This document shows positions 1-8,679 of a stretch of DNA of 64,000 bases, one piece after another. Under the pieces are notes generated by a model that worked only from the letters and a program-made list of their open reading frames with translations, ran no database searches and was not told where the DNA came from. Source of the DNA: Natribaculum luteum (GTDB lineage Archaea; Halobacteriota; Halobacteria; Halobacteriales; Natrialbaceae); NCBI RefSeq assembly GCF_023008545.1, contig NZ_CP095397.1, positions 868,001 to 932,000 of the forward strand. The letters are read 5' to 3'. The number at the start of each line of letters is the position of its first letter. Position 1 is the stretch's first letter. The position numbers and the translations under genes are program-made.

Positions 1-91
1 AGATATTAAGAATTAGCTGACGGGAAGAGAATCTGTAGGCCTGAAATTTAGCTAATTATCACAATACGGGTTCAATAGCCTCGAATACCAG

Positions 92-1213
92 CTAGATACT
101 CTCGAGGCCCTCCTGCCGATACTCTACGGGAGTGTGCGTGTACCGTCTCGTCGTTTGGAGGTTTTTGTGCCGCAGCTGATTGGCGGTCGCGGAAAGTCCC
201 ATCTCTGTTTCGAGATAGGTGCCGGTCGAATGGCGAAGGGCGTACCACTTGAGGTCCCGGTTCTCGTCGTCGAGTTCTATTTCGTCGAGGAGCTTCCCCA
301 GGAAGTAGTTGAGGGTCTTGGAGTTGTACGGATTGCCCTTACGGTTTAGCCAGATCGATTCCGTGTCGTCGTATTTGGCGATGTTCTCCCGCTGGCGCTT
401 CCACTCCCGTAGAGCGTCGACCGTTTCGCTCCGTAAGGCAATCTCCCAGTGGTCTCGGTTTTTCGACGCTTCCTCCTTAGGGATGAACAGCGCACCCTTG
501 GAGAGCCGGAGCCAAGACATCCTGGCCCGTTTGACTTCACAGGGTCGAAGTCCGGCATCGAGCGCGGTCCACAGCAAGGAGACCCACTTGTAGTTGGTGT
601 TGAGGTACTCCCAGTCGTCCGGGCTGACGTCCGATTTGGGTTTGCCCAACTTCTGGGCGATGTGGGCCTTCCAGCGGTCACGTTCGTCCGGCGTGAGGTC
701 ATTGTACGCGGGAACGGACCCGTAATCGAGAACGGCATCCCGGAGTTGTTGCCGTTCAGCTATCGAGAAGTAGTCGGGAATGTTGTAGGTTTTCTCGTCG
801 AAGTTGACCTCACATTCCCAGAGCTTCTCCCCACGTTCGTCGTAGAGCCAGTAGAAGTACTTAGAGAGACTGTCCATCTCTCTTCGCTTCGTCGCCTCCG
901 CGTACGGCTCACCGCTCCTTTTCCGGATTTCGTCGTTCTTCAGCATTGTCGCAACTGCGTCCGCGTGCTCGTGTTCCAGATACGAGACGTACCCGACTTC
1001 GTTCCAGGTGAGTCGATAGTACTTGTCGACACGGCTGAGGTAGTTGTCAACCGTATCGGCTGCGAGTGGCTTCTCTTCCTTTGGCTTCTGACCGCACTCG
1101 CGAAGCCAGGATTCGAAGTCGTCCATTATGGACTCGTAGGTGGTTTCCTGCCGTGGCGTGAGTTCGTATTCATACCGTTGATTGTTATTCGATTGTTGAT
1201 TAGACGTACCCAT
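92..1213 (-). CDS. tyrosine recombinase (integrase), copy 1
   Basis: A 373-residue site-specific recombinase that would cut and rejoin DNA at an attachment site through a 3'-phosphotyrosine. An N-terminal core-binding region (about residues 20-130) precedes the catalytic domain. Visible catalytic positions are R223 in ALDAGLRPCE, the box WYALRHSTGTY (Y324, R327), LRHK with H349, and the nucleophile Y358 in TTRRYTH. The first residue of the usual HxxR box is tyrosine here, as it also is in copy 2, so this looks like a subfamily trait and not damage. The start is the ATG at 1213, just downstream of a perfect inverted repeat at 1221-1248. Its closest relative in the window is the next gene upstream (1417-2523), to which it is similar along its whole length. 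Placement beside a tRNA fragment suggests it belongs to the integrated element to its right. Confidence 0.92.
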   Translation of the reverse strand: MGTSNQQSNNNQRYEYELTPRQETTYESIMDDFESWLRECGQKPKEEKPLAADTVDNYLSRVDKYYRLTWNEVGYVSYLEHEHADAVATMLKNDEIRKRSGEPYAEATKRREMDSLSKYFYWLYDERGEKLWECEVNFDEKTYNIPDYFSIAERQQLRDAVLDYGSVPAYNDLTPDERDRWKAHIAQKLGKPKSDVSPDDWEYLNTNYKWVSLLWTALDAGLRPCEVKRARMSWLRLSKGALFIPKEEASKNRDHWEIALRSETVDALREWKRQRENIAKYDDTESIWLNRKGNPYNSKTLNYFLGKLLDEIELDDENRDLKWYALRHSTGTYLETEMGLSATANQLRHKNLQTTRRYTHTPVEYRQEGLESI

Positions 1214-1220
1214 GTAGTCA

Positions 1221-1248
1221 TCGGGAGAATGTCATATCATTCTCCCGA
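1221..1248. promoter_or_regulatory. perfect inverted repeat upstream of integrase 1
   Basis: TCGGGAGAATG (1221-1231) and CATTCTCCCGA (1238-1248) are perfect 11-bp arms around a 6-nt spacer. The repeat lies 8 to 35 nt before the integrase start codon, where an operator or a 5' leader hairpin would act. It is unlike the repeats inside transposase genes because it is intergenic. Function is inferred from position only. Confidence 0.55.
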
Positions 1249-1416
1249 CACCGGAATCACCTTCATGTCTGGTCGTCTGAGATACACATATTAAAACCCA
1301 TCGCGCGAAAATTCTGAAGATAATCGGGGTGCAGGCTGGATATCGGTAGGAATGTTTCGTTCTTCCTCCCGTGTTTCACGATAAATTGCTGACCAATTGC
1401 TAGTCATATACCCAAT

Positions 1417-2523
1417 TTATCCCATCCTATCGAGCGCGTCGCGACGTTCCTCGACGGGGGTCTGATCGTACTTCATCGTCGTCTGCTCGCTCTTGTGGCG
1501 TAGTTGTGCCTGCGCTGCCGCGAGGTCCTCTTCACGGGTCATGTACGTTCCTACAGAATGGCGAATCGTGTACCACGACACCCGGCGGTTCTCGGTGGGA
1601 ATTCCCGCCTCCTCAAAGAGTCGATGGAGAAGATAGCGAAGCGACTGCGACGAGTACGGGTTTCCGTGATTCGTCAGCCAGATGGTCTCCGTTTCATCGT
1701 ACCGGGCGTACGTGTCTCGCTGGTCTAACCACCGTTCGAGATACTCGACCGTCTGACTCCTGAGGCCGACGAGCCAGTTATCCCGGTTTTTCGATGACTG
1801 TTCCTTCGGAATTCGCAGGAGTTGATTGTCGAGGTCGACCCACGATGTTATCGCGCGCTCAACCTCAATGGGACGGAGTCCGGCATCCATCGAAACCCAG
1901 ACGAGCGAGGGGATTTTCCAGCCGTTCGCGCGATCCCAATCGGCAGGGGTGACGTCAGACTTCGGTTTTCCGAACCGCTGGGCCAGGTGAATCCGCCACC
2001 GATCGCGCGCCTCCGGTGAGAGGTCGCTGTAACTGGGTGCGCTGCCGTACTCCAGCACCGCTTCACGAATCTTGACGCGCTCCTCGCGCGAGAGGTAGTC
2101 CCGCGGGTTCGACGCAGAATCTCGGGTGTAAAACGTAATCTCGGGCGTCCACTCCTCCAGTCCGTGCTCGTGGTGTCGCCACTTGAACAACATCTTCACC
2201 GCTTTCTGGCAACAATCCTTGTGAGCGGTACTCGAATCCGTGCCTGCGAGTTCCGTCATCCACGCGTCCGCGTGATCGTGGGTAATCTCCGCCGTGTACC
2301 GGCCTTCTTCTTCCCAGACGAACCGATAGAACTGGTCCATGCGAGCCGCCCTGGGCTTGACCGTCCCGAGCGCGTATCCCTCTACACGGTCGGGATCTTT
2401 CCCGAACGTGAGCAACCAGTTGAGGCAGGCCTCACGCTGTGTTTGGTAGTCGACGGTCTGGCGCTCGTTGAGGAACGCCCGGGATTTGGCGGTTACAACG
2501 TTTATCCCGCTCAAATCGGGCAT
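1417..2523 (-). CDS. tyrosine recombinase (integrase), copy 2
   Basis: A 368-residue integrase paralogous to the one at 92-1213. It shares the blocks DAGLRPIE (box I arginine), WYTIRHSVGTYM (box II) and LRHKSEQTTMKY (tyrosine nucleophile), and a matching middle segment with LGKPKSDV replaced by FGKPKSDV. The two genes point the same way and are separated by about 200 nt with no other gene. Two related integrases in tandem could be two accreted elements sharing an attachment site, or one element with two recombinases for integration and excision; the sequence does not decide. The start ATG at 2523 is followed upstream by ~160 nt leading to the tRNA fragment. Confidence 0.9.
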   Translation of the reverse strand: MPDLSGINVVTAKSRAFLNERQTVDYQTQREACLNWLLTFGKDPDRVEGYALGTVKPRAARMDQFYRFVWEEEGRYTAEITHDHADAWMTELAGTDSSTAHKDCCQKAVKMLFKWRHHEHGLEEWTPEITFYTRDSASNPRDYLSREERVKIREAVLEYGSAPSYSDLSPEARDRWRIHLAQRFGKPKSDVTPADWDRANGWKIPSLVWVSMDAGLRPIEVERAITSWVDLDNQLLRIPKEQSSKNRDNWLVGLRSQTVEYLERWLDQRDTYARYDETETIWLTNHGNPYSSQSLRYLLHRLFEEAGIPTENRRVSWYTIRHSVGTYMTREEDLAAAQAQLRHKSEQTTMKYDQTPVEERRDALDRMG

Positions 2524-2682
2524 CTGTCCACCTCATTCAAGTACCCTTTTCGCTTGCCGTGGCAAAACGAAAACCGCAAGACTGCGTCGGGGTGTTCGAT
2601 CTGGTGTTCTAACTTGCCTTTGGACATTGTTGGACGTGGCGTGTTGCTACGTCCAAAATCGAGAGACGGCGTCGGGGAGAAG

Positions 2683-2735
2683 TGCTCCGACGGGGATTCG
2701 AACCCCGGTCATTGCCTCGAGACGGCAAGCTGTCT
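2683..2735 (-). other. tRNA 3'-half fragment, attachment-site-like
   Basis: On the minus strand this reads as an anticodon stem-loop (TTGCC, 7-nt loop GTCTCGA, GGCAA), a short variable region, a perfect T arm (CGGGG, TTCGAAT, CCCCG) and a 3' acceptor strand TCGGAGC. If the loop is a real anticodon it would be CUC (Glu). No matching 5' acceptor strand or D arm is found upstream, so it is not a whole tRNA gene. Integrative elements of archaea commonly recombine with tRNA 3' ends and leave such copies; two integrase genes lie immediately beside it. The complementary boundary was not found in the window. Confidence 0.6.
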
Positions 2736-2743
2736 CGTCGTGC

Positions 2744-2765
2744 CGAAAGGCGCAAGCGCCTTTCG
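2744..2765. terminator. strong GC hairpin next to the tRNA fragment
   Basis: CGAAAGGCGC (2744-2753) and GCGCCTTTCG (2756-2765) form a perfect 10-bp stem with a 2-nt loop. It could be a transcript-end structure or part of a recombination site. No run of T follows, so termination is only one possibility. Confidence 0.35.
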
Positions 2766-2950
2766 TAGCAATTCGCGTACATCGCGACCCCCCGGTTCGC
2801 TCGGTGTTGGGATATTATGGTTTGCAGTCTTCCTGTTCTCTCGGTGTGAACCGTCCGCTCTCGCGGTCGAACAGGAAGATTCCGGGCTGTGCCAACCGGC
2901 GCTGTTCAGATTAGGATGAAGGGTGAGGCGGCGCGATTTGCTAGTGGTTC

Positions 2951-3583
2951 ATGCAAGAAATCGATCGCCTCATCGAGTCTAGCGGCGGCATTCAAGTAGA
3001 CTTTGTGGAGCGAGAAGCGACACCGCGCGAACTAATCCGGTTGAGTATCCGCCTTCATCTGGCTGAATTACCACTTTTAAACACTGTTTTCGTATTAGAG
3101 AGGTTCGGTGTCGAGCGCACACGCTCGACCGTCCATAACTGGGTACAGAAAGCCGAGTTACAGCCGACCGGCGGGAAACAGCCGGATCACGCCGCGCTCA
3201 ACGAAACCGTGATCCGACTCGACGATCAGCGGTACTGGTTGTACGCCGCTGTCGGTCCCGAAACCAATGAATTTCTCTACGTTCGGTTGTATCTAACGCA
3301 AATGACTTCGATAACGCCGTTGTTTCTCAGTGAACTCCGTGAGAAACACGACGTCAACCTCGTGTTTCTCGTCGATTCAGTCCCGTGGTTGAAGGCTGCA
3401 TTACACGATCACAGGCTCCGATTTCGCCACGAGACACACGGAAATCGGAACGCAGTCAAACATCTCAACTAAGATATGAAACAACTGACCTTACAGTTTG
3501 GAAACTGCTTCAGACGTGCCGATCCAGACACCGTCGAAACGTGGCTCCAGAGCGACGCATCCTGCTGGAACCAGCTAATCTGA
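2951..3583 (+). pseudogene. IS6-family transposase, broken by an in-frame stop
   Basis: The readable part (2951-3472) has the IS6-type N-terminal region, then the DDE domain with D in VIRLDD and D in VFLVDS. The reading frame hits TAA at 3470-3472 but continues in the same frame to TGA at 3581-3583 with the expected C-terminal sequence (LQFGNCF, ADPETVETWLQS, WNQLI). The segment where the catalytic glutamate normally sits has drifted around the stop, and aspartate appears to stand in its place. Both the stop and the changed residue indicate an inactive relic. Confidence 0.8.
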
Positions 3584-3647
3584 ACAATGCCGGTAGATAG
3601 TTCAGCTGTTAGTACCCGTACCAGAACCACTTGTGCTTTAGTAGAAG

Positions 3648-4062
3648 TTAGAAGTAGTTACTCATATCTGGTATAGAGAGTTGATCAAAAGCCATATCAT
3701 TCGCTGTCGTGGGATCGTCGAGTGACTCGAAAGAGCGGTTGCTAAGTGACGATTGTAGCTGTCTCCAGCACTCTTCGACCGATCTAGTTCAGGTGAATAT
3801 GCCGGGTTTCCGCGCTGCACGCGGGTCAACTTGCGCGGATTTCTTGGGTTGATCGATACAGACTACTGTGGCGTCCATGTCCCGCCGTGCTTTTTGAACT
3901 GCTCGCGGAACGTTTTTTGCTCGTCAGCATCGGATTCGGCGGCTGTACGGCGTGGTTTTTGACAGCTCAATCCCGCTTCTTTGAGCAACCGCCGGCAACT
4001 CGGGAGTGAGTACTCGCCATCATAGGTTTCGTCAAGATACTGTTGGACGAACGCCGGCGTTG
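3648..4062 (-). pseudogene. IS630-family transposase relic with internal deletion
   Basis: Reading leftwards from 4062 gives FVQQYLDETYDGEYSLPSCR, RRLLKEAGLSCQKPRR and then, after a -1 shift at an A5 run, DMDATVVCIDQ, which is the start of an IS630 DDE domain. After a gap the C-terminal block VEECWRQLQSSLSNRSFESL continues to a stop at 3648. The central catalytic part is missing and several frames are needed. The relic is cut at 4062 by the next IS630 element. The A5 run is a decayed version of the frameshift site seen intact at 24719-24725. Confidence 0.7.
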
Positions 4063-5175
4063 AGTGATTACTTGTAACACCTGAATATCGGGAAGGAAGG
4101 TCTCAATCCAGTCACCAGCAAAACTCAGTCGTTGACTCAGCCGGAGAAACGTCTTGGTAAGGAACGGGCGGAAGTGATCTTTGTCCTCGAAGATGGTCGG
4201 TGAAGTCTCGCGTTTGACGTCTTTCCACAGCGGTTCGATTGCGTTCAATGTCGGCGAGTACGGCGGGATGAAGACGAACTCGATGCCGAGTTCGTCGGCC
4301 TGTTGTTGAGTGAGTTTTGCGTGATGAGAGCCGTAGTTGTCGGCCACGAGCAGAATCCGGCCTCGCGAATTCTGTTTGGGGATCTCTTCGAGTGCCTCGA
4401 TGATCGTCTCCTTGACCAGCCGCTCTTTGTACGTGATCACGCTTTTGCCAGTCAGCGCGTAGAAGCCGATCGACCGCCACGGCACTGCTACTAGCGGTTT
4501 CTCTATCTGGACGGGACGGTCATACGACCACATTCGCTGAGAGTTCTCGAACGGTTGTGGCCACGCTTCATCGAAAGAATCCGAACACGACAGGATCGTC
4601 TTCTTCGGACTCAGAATCGTCCTCGCCGAGCGCCTGGTCAAGGCGCTCGGCGAGAATCTCCTCGGCGTTCTCCGGGCTTCGGGGATCCATTGGCCGTGGC
4701 TTCGCGTAGTGCATTCCAGAAGCCCGAAACTTCCGAGCGAGATGCGTTGGGTGGTAGGTAACGTCGTAACGGTCTTTGAGGAGTGCGTGAATCTCGCGTG
4801 GTGTCCACGGCTGGCCGTCCTCAAGAGTGGTACAGATATCAGCCCACTGGGTAGGGGGTAAGTTTCGGCGGCCGTTCGCCGTCGAAGCGTGGGCGTAGCC
4901 CCCTCAAAACCCTTCTCATTCCACGCGTGTGCCCAGCGGCTACTCGTTGGCTGAGAAACGCCCACAGATTCACCCGCCTGCTGTTGAGTCTTCTTTATCG
5001 TACAGGTTTTGACAAAACAGCGTTGCCGGACGAAACGCGTCTCGTCCGCCTTCTATGGCTCCTCGATAGCTTGGTTCAATTCCGTGTTCGACAGATGCTC
5101 AACGACCTCAAACCGACGTCCTCCTGTCATCACGGCGAATACGCTGGCTGCGTATTCATCTGTTGCGCTAATCAC
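4063..5175 (-). mobile_element. IS630-type element, copy 1 (decayed)
   Basis: The ends share an imperfect terminal repeat beginning GTGATTA (4063 inward on +, 5175 inward on -). The element is the same type as the one at 27904-30126. Its left flank is an IS630 relic and its right flank is the 3' end of an unrelated transposase on the opposite strand, so the two flanks no longer match; a deletion or recombination happened after insertion. Confidence 0.65.
4069..5130 (-). pseudogene. IS630-family transposase, frameshifted
   Basis: The N-terminal helix-turn-helix part starts at the ATG at 5130 (MTGGRRFEVVEHL) but meets a stop after NQAIEEP and shifts frame more than once. The C-terminal catalytic half is readable, with LLVADNYGSHHAK (second D), VFIPPYSPTLNAIEPLWKD (catalytic E in a typical IS630 NxxEP box) and the end FLPDIQVLQ. 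The original stop codon is lost, so the frame runs on to 3967. A near-identical, also broken, copy lies at 27908-28956. Confidence 0.8.
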
Positions 5176-5177
5176 TC

Positions 5178-5422
5178 CCACTGGCACCTTCTGACGGCTG
5201 CCTACAGTCTCGTTCGTCTTGATTCCGATTCGAGTGCCTTGGGGACGGTTCGCTCGAAAGCGTCATCGTTTCGAGCGAACCTCGAACATTCCCTGAAAGA
5301 AGCCGTCTACAACCTTCTCTCGTTGGTTCGAGACAACGATGATCGTGTCGTCGATGACCGAGATTGACCACCCCTTCATTCACTCAACCACCGGGGCTAA
5401 CGTGCAAAGCGGAGTTATTTGA
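5178..5422 (+). pseudogene. C-terminal fragment of a transposase
   Basis: Translation gives HWHLLTAAYSLVRLDSDSSA, ALGTVRSKASSFRANLEHSL and AVYNLLSLVRDN, then after a +1 shift MTEIDHPFIHSTTGANVQSG and a stop at 5420-5422. This matches the C-terminal end of a transposase type common in haloarchaea as I recall it, but I cannot name the family with confidence. It is cut on its left by IS630 copy 1. Confidence 0.5.
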
Positions 5423-5557
5423 ACACTACTGAGAGAAACCCCAGTACGGGATTGTAACCAGTTTCTTCGTCGGTTTGTTGTACTCGTTGTCGCCTCATCC
5501 GCTACAATCACCAAGTGTTATTAGCATAAACTACATTCTAGAACTAAACCAATGAAT

Positions 5558-5566
5558 TATTATATG
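5558..5566 (+). promoter_or_regulatory. possible TATA box of the secretion cluster
   Basis: TTATTATAT lies about 65 nt before the first gene of the type IV secretion-like cluster, in an AT-rich stretch free of genes (5423-5630). Position and composition fit an archaeal TATA element. No BRE was identified. Confidence 0.3.
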
Positions 5567-5630
5567 TTCTCTACCGTCATGACAGCCTGATGTATAGAAT
5601 TCCCAACCACTATGCACTCCAATCCCACCT

Positions 5631-6047
5631 ATGCAACCAGTAATCGACGAGATCGCTGCAAAGGCAGTTCCCGAATGGAACCCGTGGTCACGGCGTCTCG
5701 TTCGGCAAGTACCTTTTGTACTCGTCTTGGTTAGTCTCGTTGCAATCGAACCAGCCGCTGCCGAGGATGGCATTGTCTGTGAAGCCGAGCAGTTGCCAGG
5801 TATGATTTCGGGCTTTTTCCAGATCACAACGGCACTTGGAATCACCGGGCTCGTCGTAGTCTGGCAGGCGGACTCGCTTGCCGAAATGTTCACTGTGAAT
5901 CCTGAACAAAAGAAGGGGCTGAAACAGCACAAGCGGACTGCCCTCAAATCCGCGGTGATCCTGCTGGTACTTGGACCGCTCTACACAGTTGCCGGTTCGA
6001 CGATGGGGCTTCCCCTCGCCGAGTGCGTCGATCTAGTGCCGTGGTAA
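5631..6047 (+). CDS. VirB2/TrbC-like small membrane protein
   Basis: A 138-residue protein with an N-terminal hydrophobic signal ending in an AAA-type cleavage site (VAIEPAAAED), two further transmembrane helices (GFFQITTALGITGLVVVW and SAVILLVLGPLYTVAG), and a positively charged loop between them. Two cysteines, one after the cleavage site and one near the C-terminus, could pair outside the cell. This topology (leader plus hairpin of two helices) is that of VirB2-type conjugative pilins. It is the first gene of the cluster encoding VirB4-, VirB6- and VirD4-like proteins. The role is inferred from topology and position; there is no sequence motif proving it. Confidence 0.55.
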   Translation: MQPVIDEIAAKAVPEWNPWSRRLVRQVPFVLVLVSLVAIEPAAAEDGIVCEAEQLPGMISGFFQITTALGITGLVVVWQADSLAEMFTVNPEQKKGLKQHKRTALKSAVILLVLGPLYTVAGSTMGLPLAECVDLVPW

Positions 6048-6088
6048 TCACGCCTAGTGACTACAGACTCTCGGGAGTCATAGACAAG

Positions 6089-7843
6089 ATGCGCCAGCTG
6101 GTCCACACACTCGGTGTCATCGTGCTCGTCGGCGGACTCGTAGCCGCCAGTGGAACAGTGAGTGGCGACCAGCCACCTCGACCTGGTACCGACGAGAGCG
6201 AACTTGACGAAAACGAGACCGCGACGCTCTGGTCGAAAGACGCAGATGAGTGTCTCAGCGATAAGGAGTACTACGACCACTATGGCGAGAACCGAACTGA
6301 TCTCCACGCGTTAGCCAACTGTACGGACATTTCGTTCGCCGAACCCCCAGAGACTGCTGAGATCTGGACTGAGTACGACTTCGAGTCGCTCGAGCCCGGC
6401 AGTAGCAACACGTCAGTGTATCCAGAACACGCCGAGACTGCAGACTCGCTCGCGATTGCCGACGCCCATGCGACGATCTTCGCCGTTCAGCCGTCGACAA
6501 TCGTCCACCTGAACGATGATGAAACGCCGCTGTACGTCGCTCCAGACGGCGAGCTTCGAGGACTCATCGACTACCGAGTGCGCGTTCCAGACGACGATCA
6601 CAGTGGCAACCAGACCGTTGAGTGGTCACTTCTCGATCACGGGATTGACGAGGTCCGACTCGAGCAAGACGGCGAGGTGCTCGCCGAACACGAGGGCCAG
6701 CACACGCCGACGATCGAGTACGCACTCGAGGGAAGCGGCACGTCGACGCTCACCCTCGAGGCGGACATCGAGGTCGACCTCGCACGATCGATTACGGAGC
6801 GAGTCGGGAATCGGACGAGCACGCAGAATGAGACTCGATCGACCACCTTGACAGTCTCGAGCGACCTCGAGGTCTACGTCTACGATCTGACGGCTTCGAT
6901 CTACGCTGCCGAGTATCCTGATGACGATGCTGGCGTCGCGATTTACCAGGCACAGCCGTGGCACGGGTACGTCCTGACGGAGGATGGTGACGCGACGGTT
7001 CGTGGCGTCTGGCGGTACTATACGGCTCGAGACACGGCCTGGGATTCGCTTATCCAGTCGTCGGCGACTGATCGAAAGGTGGTCAACTCGGATGCACTCC
7101 CAGTCTACGTCCGGGCGTATCCGTCAGAGACTGGCCCTCGTGCCGATCCAATTCTCGACGGTCCAGATATCGACGAAGTATGGGGACTCGAGAGTCCCCC
7201 GCCGAACGCAACACTTCACGAAAACGTCGAGGTCGATGTCGTCGACGACCCCTATACTCGTTCGTACGGCCTTGCGATCCGCTACGGCGAGGTCGATCGG
7301 GACCACCTCGAGGTTCAGGGCATCGTCCGTGACACGACTGCCGAACTCGTCGAACCGGATGGTGGAACTGAGCGTGAAATCAGAGAGAGCGACCTCTCGG
7401 TCGAGATTCTCGAGCAAAATGAATCCGCAGCAACGATCGAAATCGAACTTCGCGATGCCGAGACTGGCGATCCGATCATGCTCGAGCAGCCGTTCGAGGA
7501 CAACCCTCGGTCTGCGCCGATCGGTGTCGAGCCGCGTGATGGGTATGTCACGATCGCTGGCGAGCGCGTCGAGACGAATGCCTCTGGCATCGCGACGGTG
7601 ACTGTGACACAGCCCGGAATCCACACTGCAGAATACCATCCCGGCTCGTGGCGGACGCACGACCCCGCATACGTGGGCGAGACAGCGAGTGTCTCGTGGC
7701 ATCCGCTAACGACGGCGAGTGGCTGGTTTACGTTCTTCGTTGACGTCCTCTGGCTCTCGATTCCCTTCCTGGTAGCGCTATACGCGGGCCTAAAGCTCGG
7801 CTCGTTCCTGCACATCCCAGACGAACACAATCCACGACCATGA
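6089..7843 (+). CDS. large exported, C-terminally anchored protein of the secretion cluster
   Basis: I chose the ATG at 6089 and not an earlier in-frame one because it places a Sec-type signal (MRQLVHTLGVIVLVGGLVAA) at the N-terminus. About 530 acidic residues follow, rich in beta-type segments and NxT/NxS sequons, and a C-terminal hydrophobic helix (about the last 35 residues, WFTFFVDVLWLSIPFLVALY) leaves a short charged tail. It would sit on the outer face of the membrane anchored by its C-terminus. I recognise no enzyme motif. Its stop overlaps the next start (ATGA at 7840), so it is translated with the lipoprotein gene. Likely an external component of the transfer apparatus, possibly an adhesin or scaffold. 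Confidence 0.7.
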   Translation: MRQLVHTLGVIVLVGGLVAASGTVSGDQPPRPGTDESELDENETATLWSKDADECLSDKEYYDHYGENRTDLHALANCTDISFAEPPETAEIWTEYDFESLEPGSSNTSVYPEHAETADSLAIADAHATIFAVQPSTIVHLNDDETPLYVAPDGELRGLIDYRVRVPDDDHSGNQTVEWSLLDHGIDEVRLEQDGEVLAEHEGQHTPTIEYALEGSGTSTLTLEADIEVDLARSITERVGNRTSTQNETRSTTLTVSSDLEVYVYDLTASIYAAEYPDDDAGVAIYQAQPWHGYVLTEDGDATVRGVWRYYTARDTAWDSLIQSSATDRKVVNSDALPVYVRAYPSETGPRADPILDGPDIDEVWGLESPPPNATLHENVEVDVVDDPYTRSYGLAIRYGEVDRDHLEVQGIVRDTTAELVEPDGGTEREIRESDLSVEILEQNESAATIEIELRDAETGDPIMLEQPFEDNPRSAPIGVEPRDGYVTIAGERVETNASGIATVTVTQPGIHTAEYHPGSWRTHDPAYVGETASVSWHPLTTASGWFTFFVDVLWLSIPFLVALYAGLKLGSFLHIPDEHNPRP

Positions 7844-8679
7844 TTCGACACACCTCCCAACCCCGACGTACCGTCCTAAGTGGAATCGTGACCGGCGCAG
7901 TGGTCGCCGTGAGTGGCTGTTTGAGCGGTAGTGAAAACGATGACCCCAAATCCGACACAACCAATCCTGGTGGTGACGGTGTCTTTACGAACATCTTCGT
8001 CGACGGGACGGAGCTTGTCCTCGAGTTCACAGACGAGGCATCGATCGATCAGGTGAACGTGATCGATCCAGATGGCGAATTATTCGCCGAGCGGTCGATT
8101 TCGACAGGCGTCGGCCGTGAGACGATCGAGATCGGAACCGGGTACCAGCCCGGTGAATACGATGTCGTCGCACTCGAGGACGATACCGAGCAGACAACAC
8201 AGTCGATACTGATCGAACCAGACGTCCAGATCACAGATCTTCGACTCGGTCGAAATCATCCAGACGAGATGTTCGAGGGGGCAAGTGAGCGTGAAATCGA
8301 AACTGAAGCCATTCTTACTCTCGAGAATACAGGGAGTGGTCCAGACGAGGTTCGACGTCTGATTTTTAGCGGCGATGTACCGCGACCCACACCTGATGGC
8401 TTCGACGAGAGTGGAATCGCCGATACAGATAGTGATATCAATCGCTATGCTGACACAGTCGAACTTACTGCCGGTGATGAAACCACAATCTATAGCCAAC
8501 AGATGCCTTTCTACTCGGTTGATCCAAACATATCCTGTTCTTCGGACACTACTGAAGGAGAGTTTCAGGTTATACTTGAGACGGTTGTCCAAGAGGGGTC
8601 TCCTTCTGAAACTTATACAGTAACGTACACAGGTGAAAATCTGATCGAGTGTGATATCGACATTGAGGTGGCCTCATGA
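7840..8679 (+). CDS. Tat lipoprotein of the secretion cluster
   Basis: A 279-residue protein with a twin-arginine signal (QPRRTVLSG) and a lipobox whose cysteine is C27 (VAVSGC). The mature part is acidic, with beta-strand-rich segments resembling tandem immunoglobulin-like or CARDB-like folds (ILTLENTGSGPDEV is typical of such domains). It would be lipid-anchored outside the membrane. Overlaps of 4 nt with both neighbours show coordinated translation with the preceding exported protein and the following VirB6-like protein. Exact function unknown. Confidence 0.75.
   Translation: MIRHTSQPRRTVLSGIVTGAVVAVSGCLSGSENDDPKSDTTNPGGDGVFTNIFVDGTELVLEFTDEASIDQVNVIDPDGELFAERSISTGVGRETIEIGTGYQPGEYDVVALEDDTEQTTQSILIEPDVQITDLRLGRNHPDEMFEGASEREIETEAILTLENTGSGPDEVRRLIFSGDVPRPTPDGFDESGIADTDSDINRYADTVELTAGDETTIYSQQMPFYSVDPNISCSSDTTEGEFQVILETVVQEGSPSETYTVTYTGENLIECDIDIEVAS

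Noticed and set aside
449-1294. Plus-strand open frame opposite integrase 1
   Set aside because: Antisense shadow with no recognisable domain, while the minus strand encodes a well-formed tyrosine recombinase.
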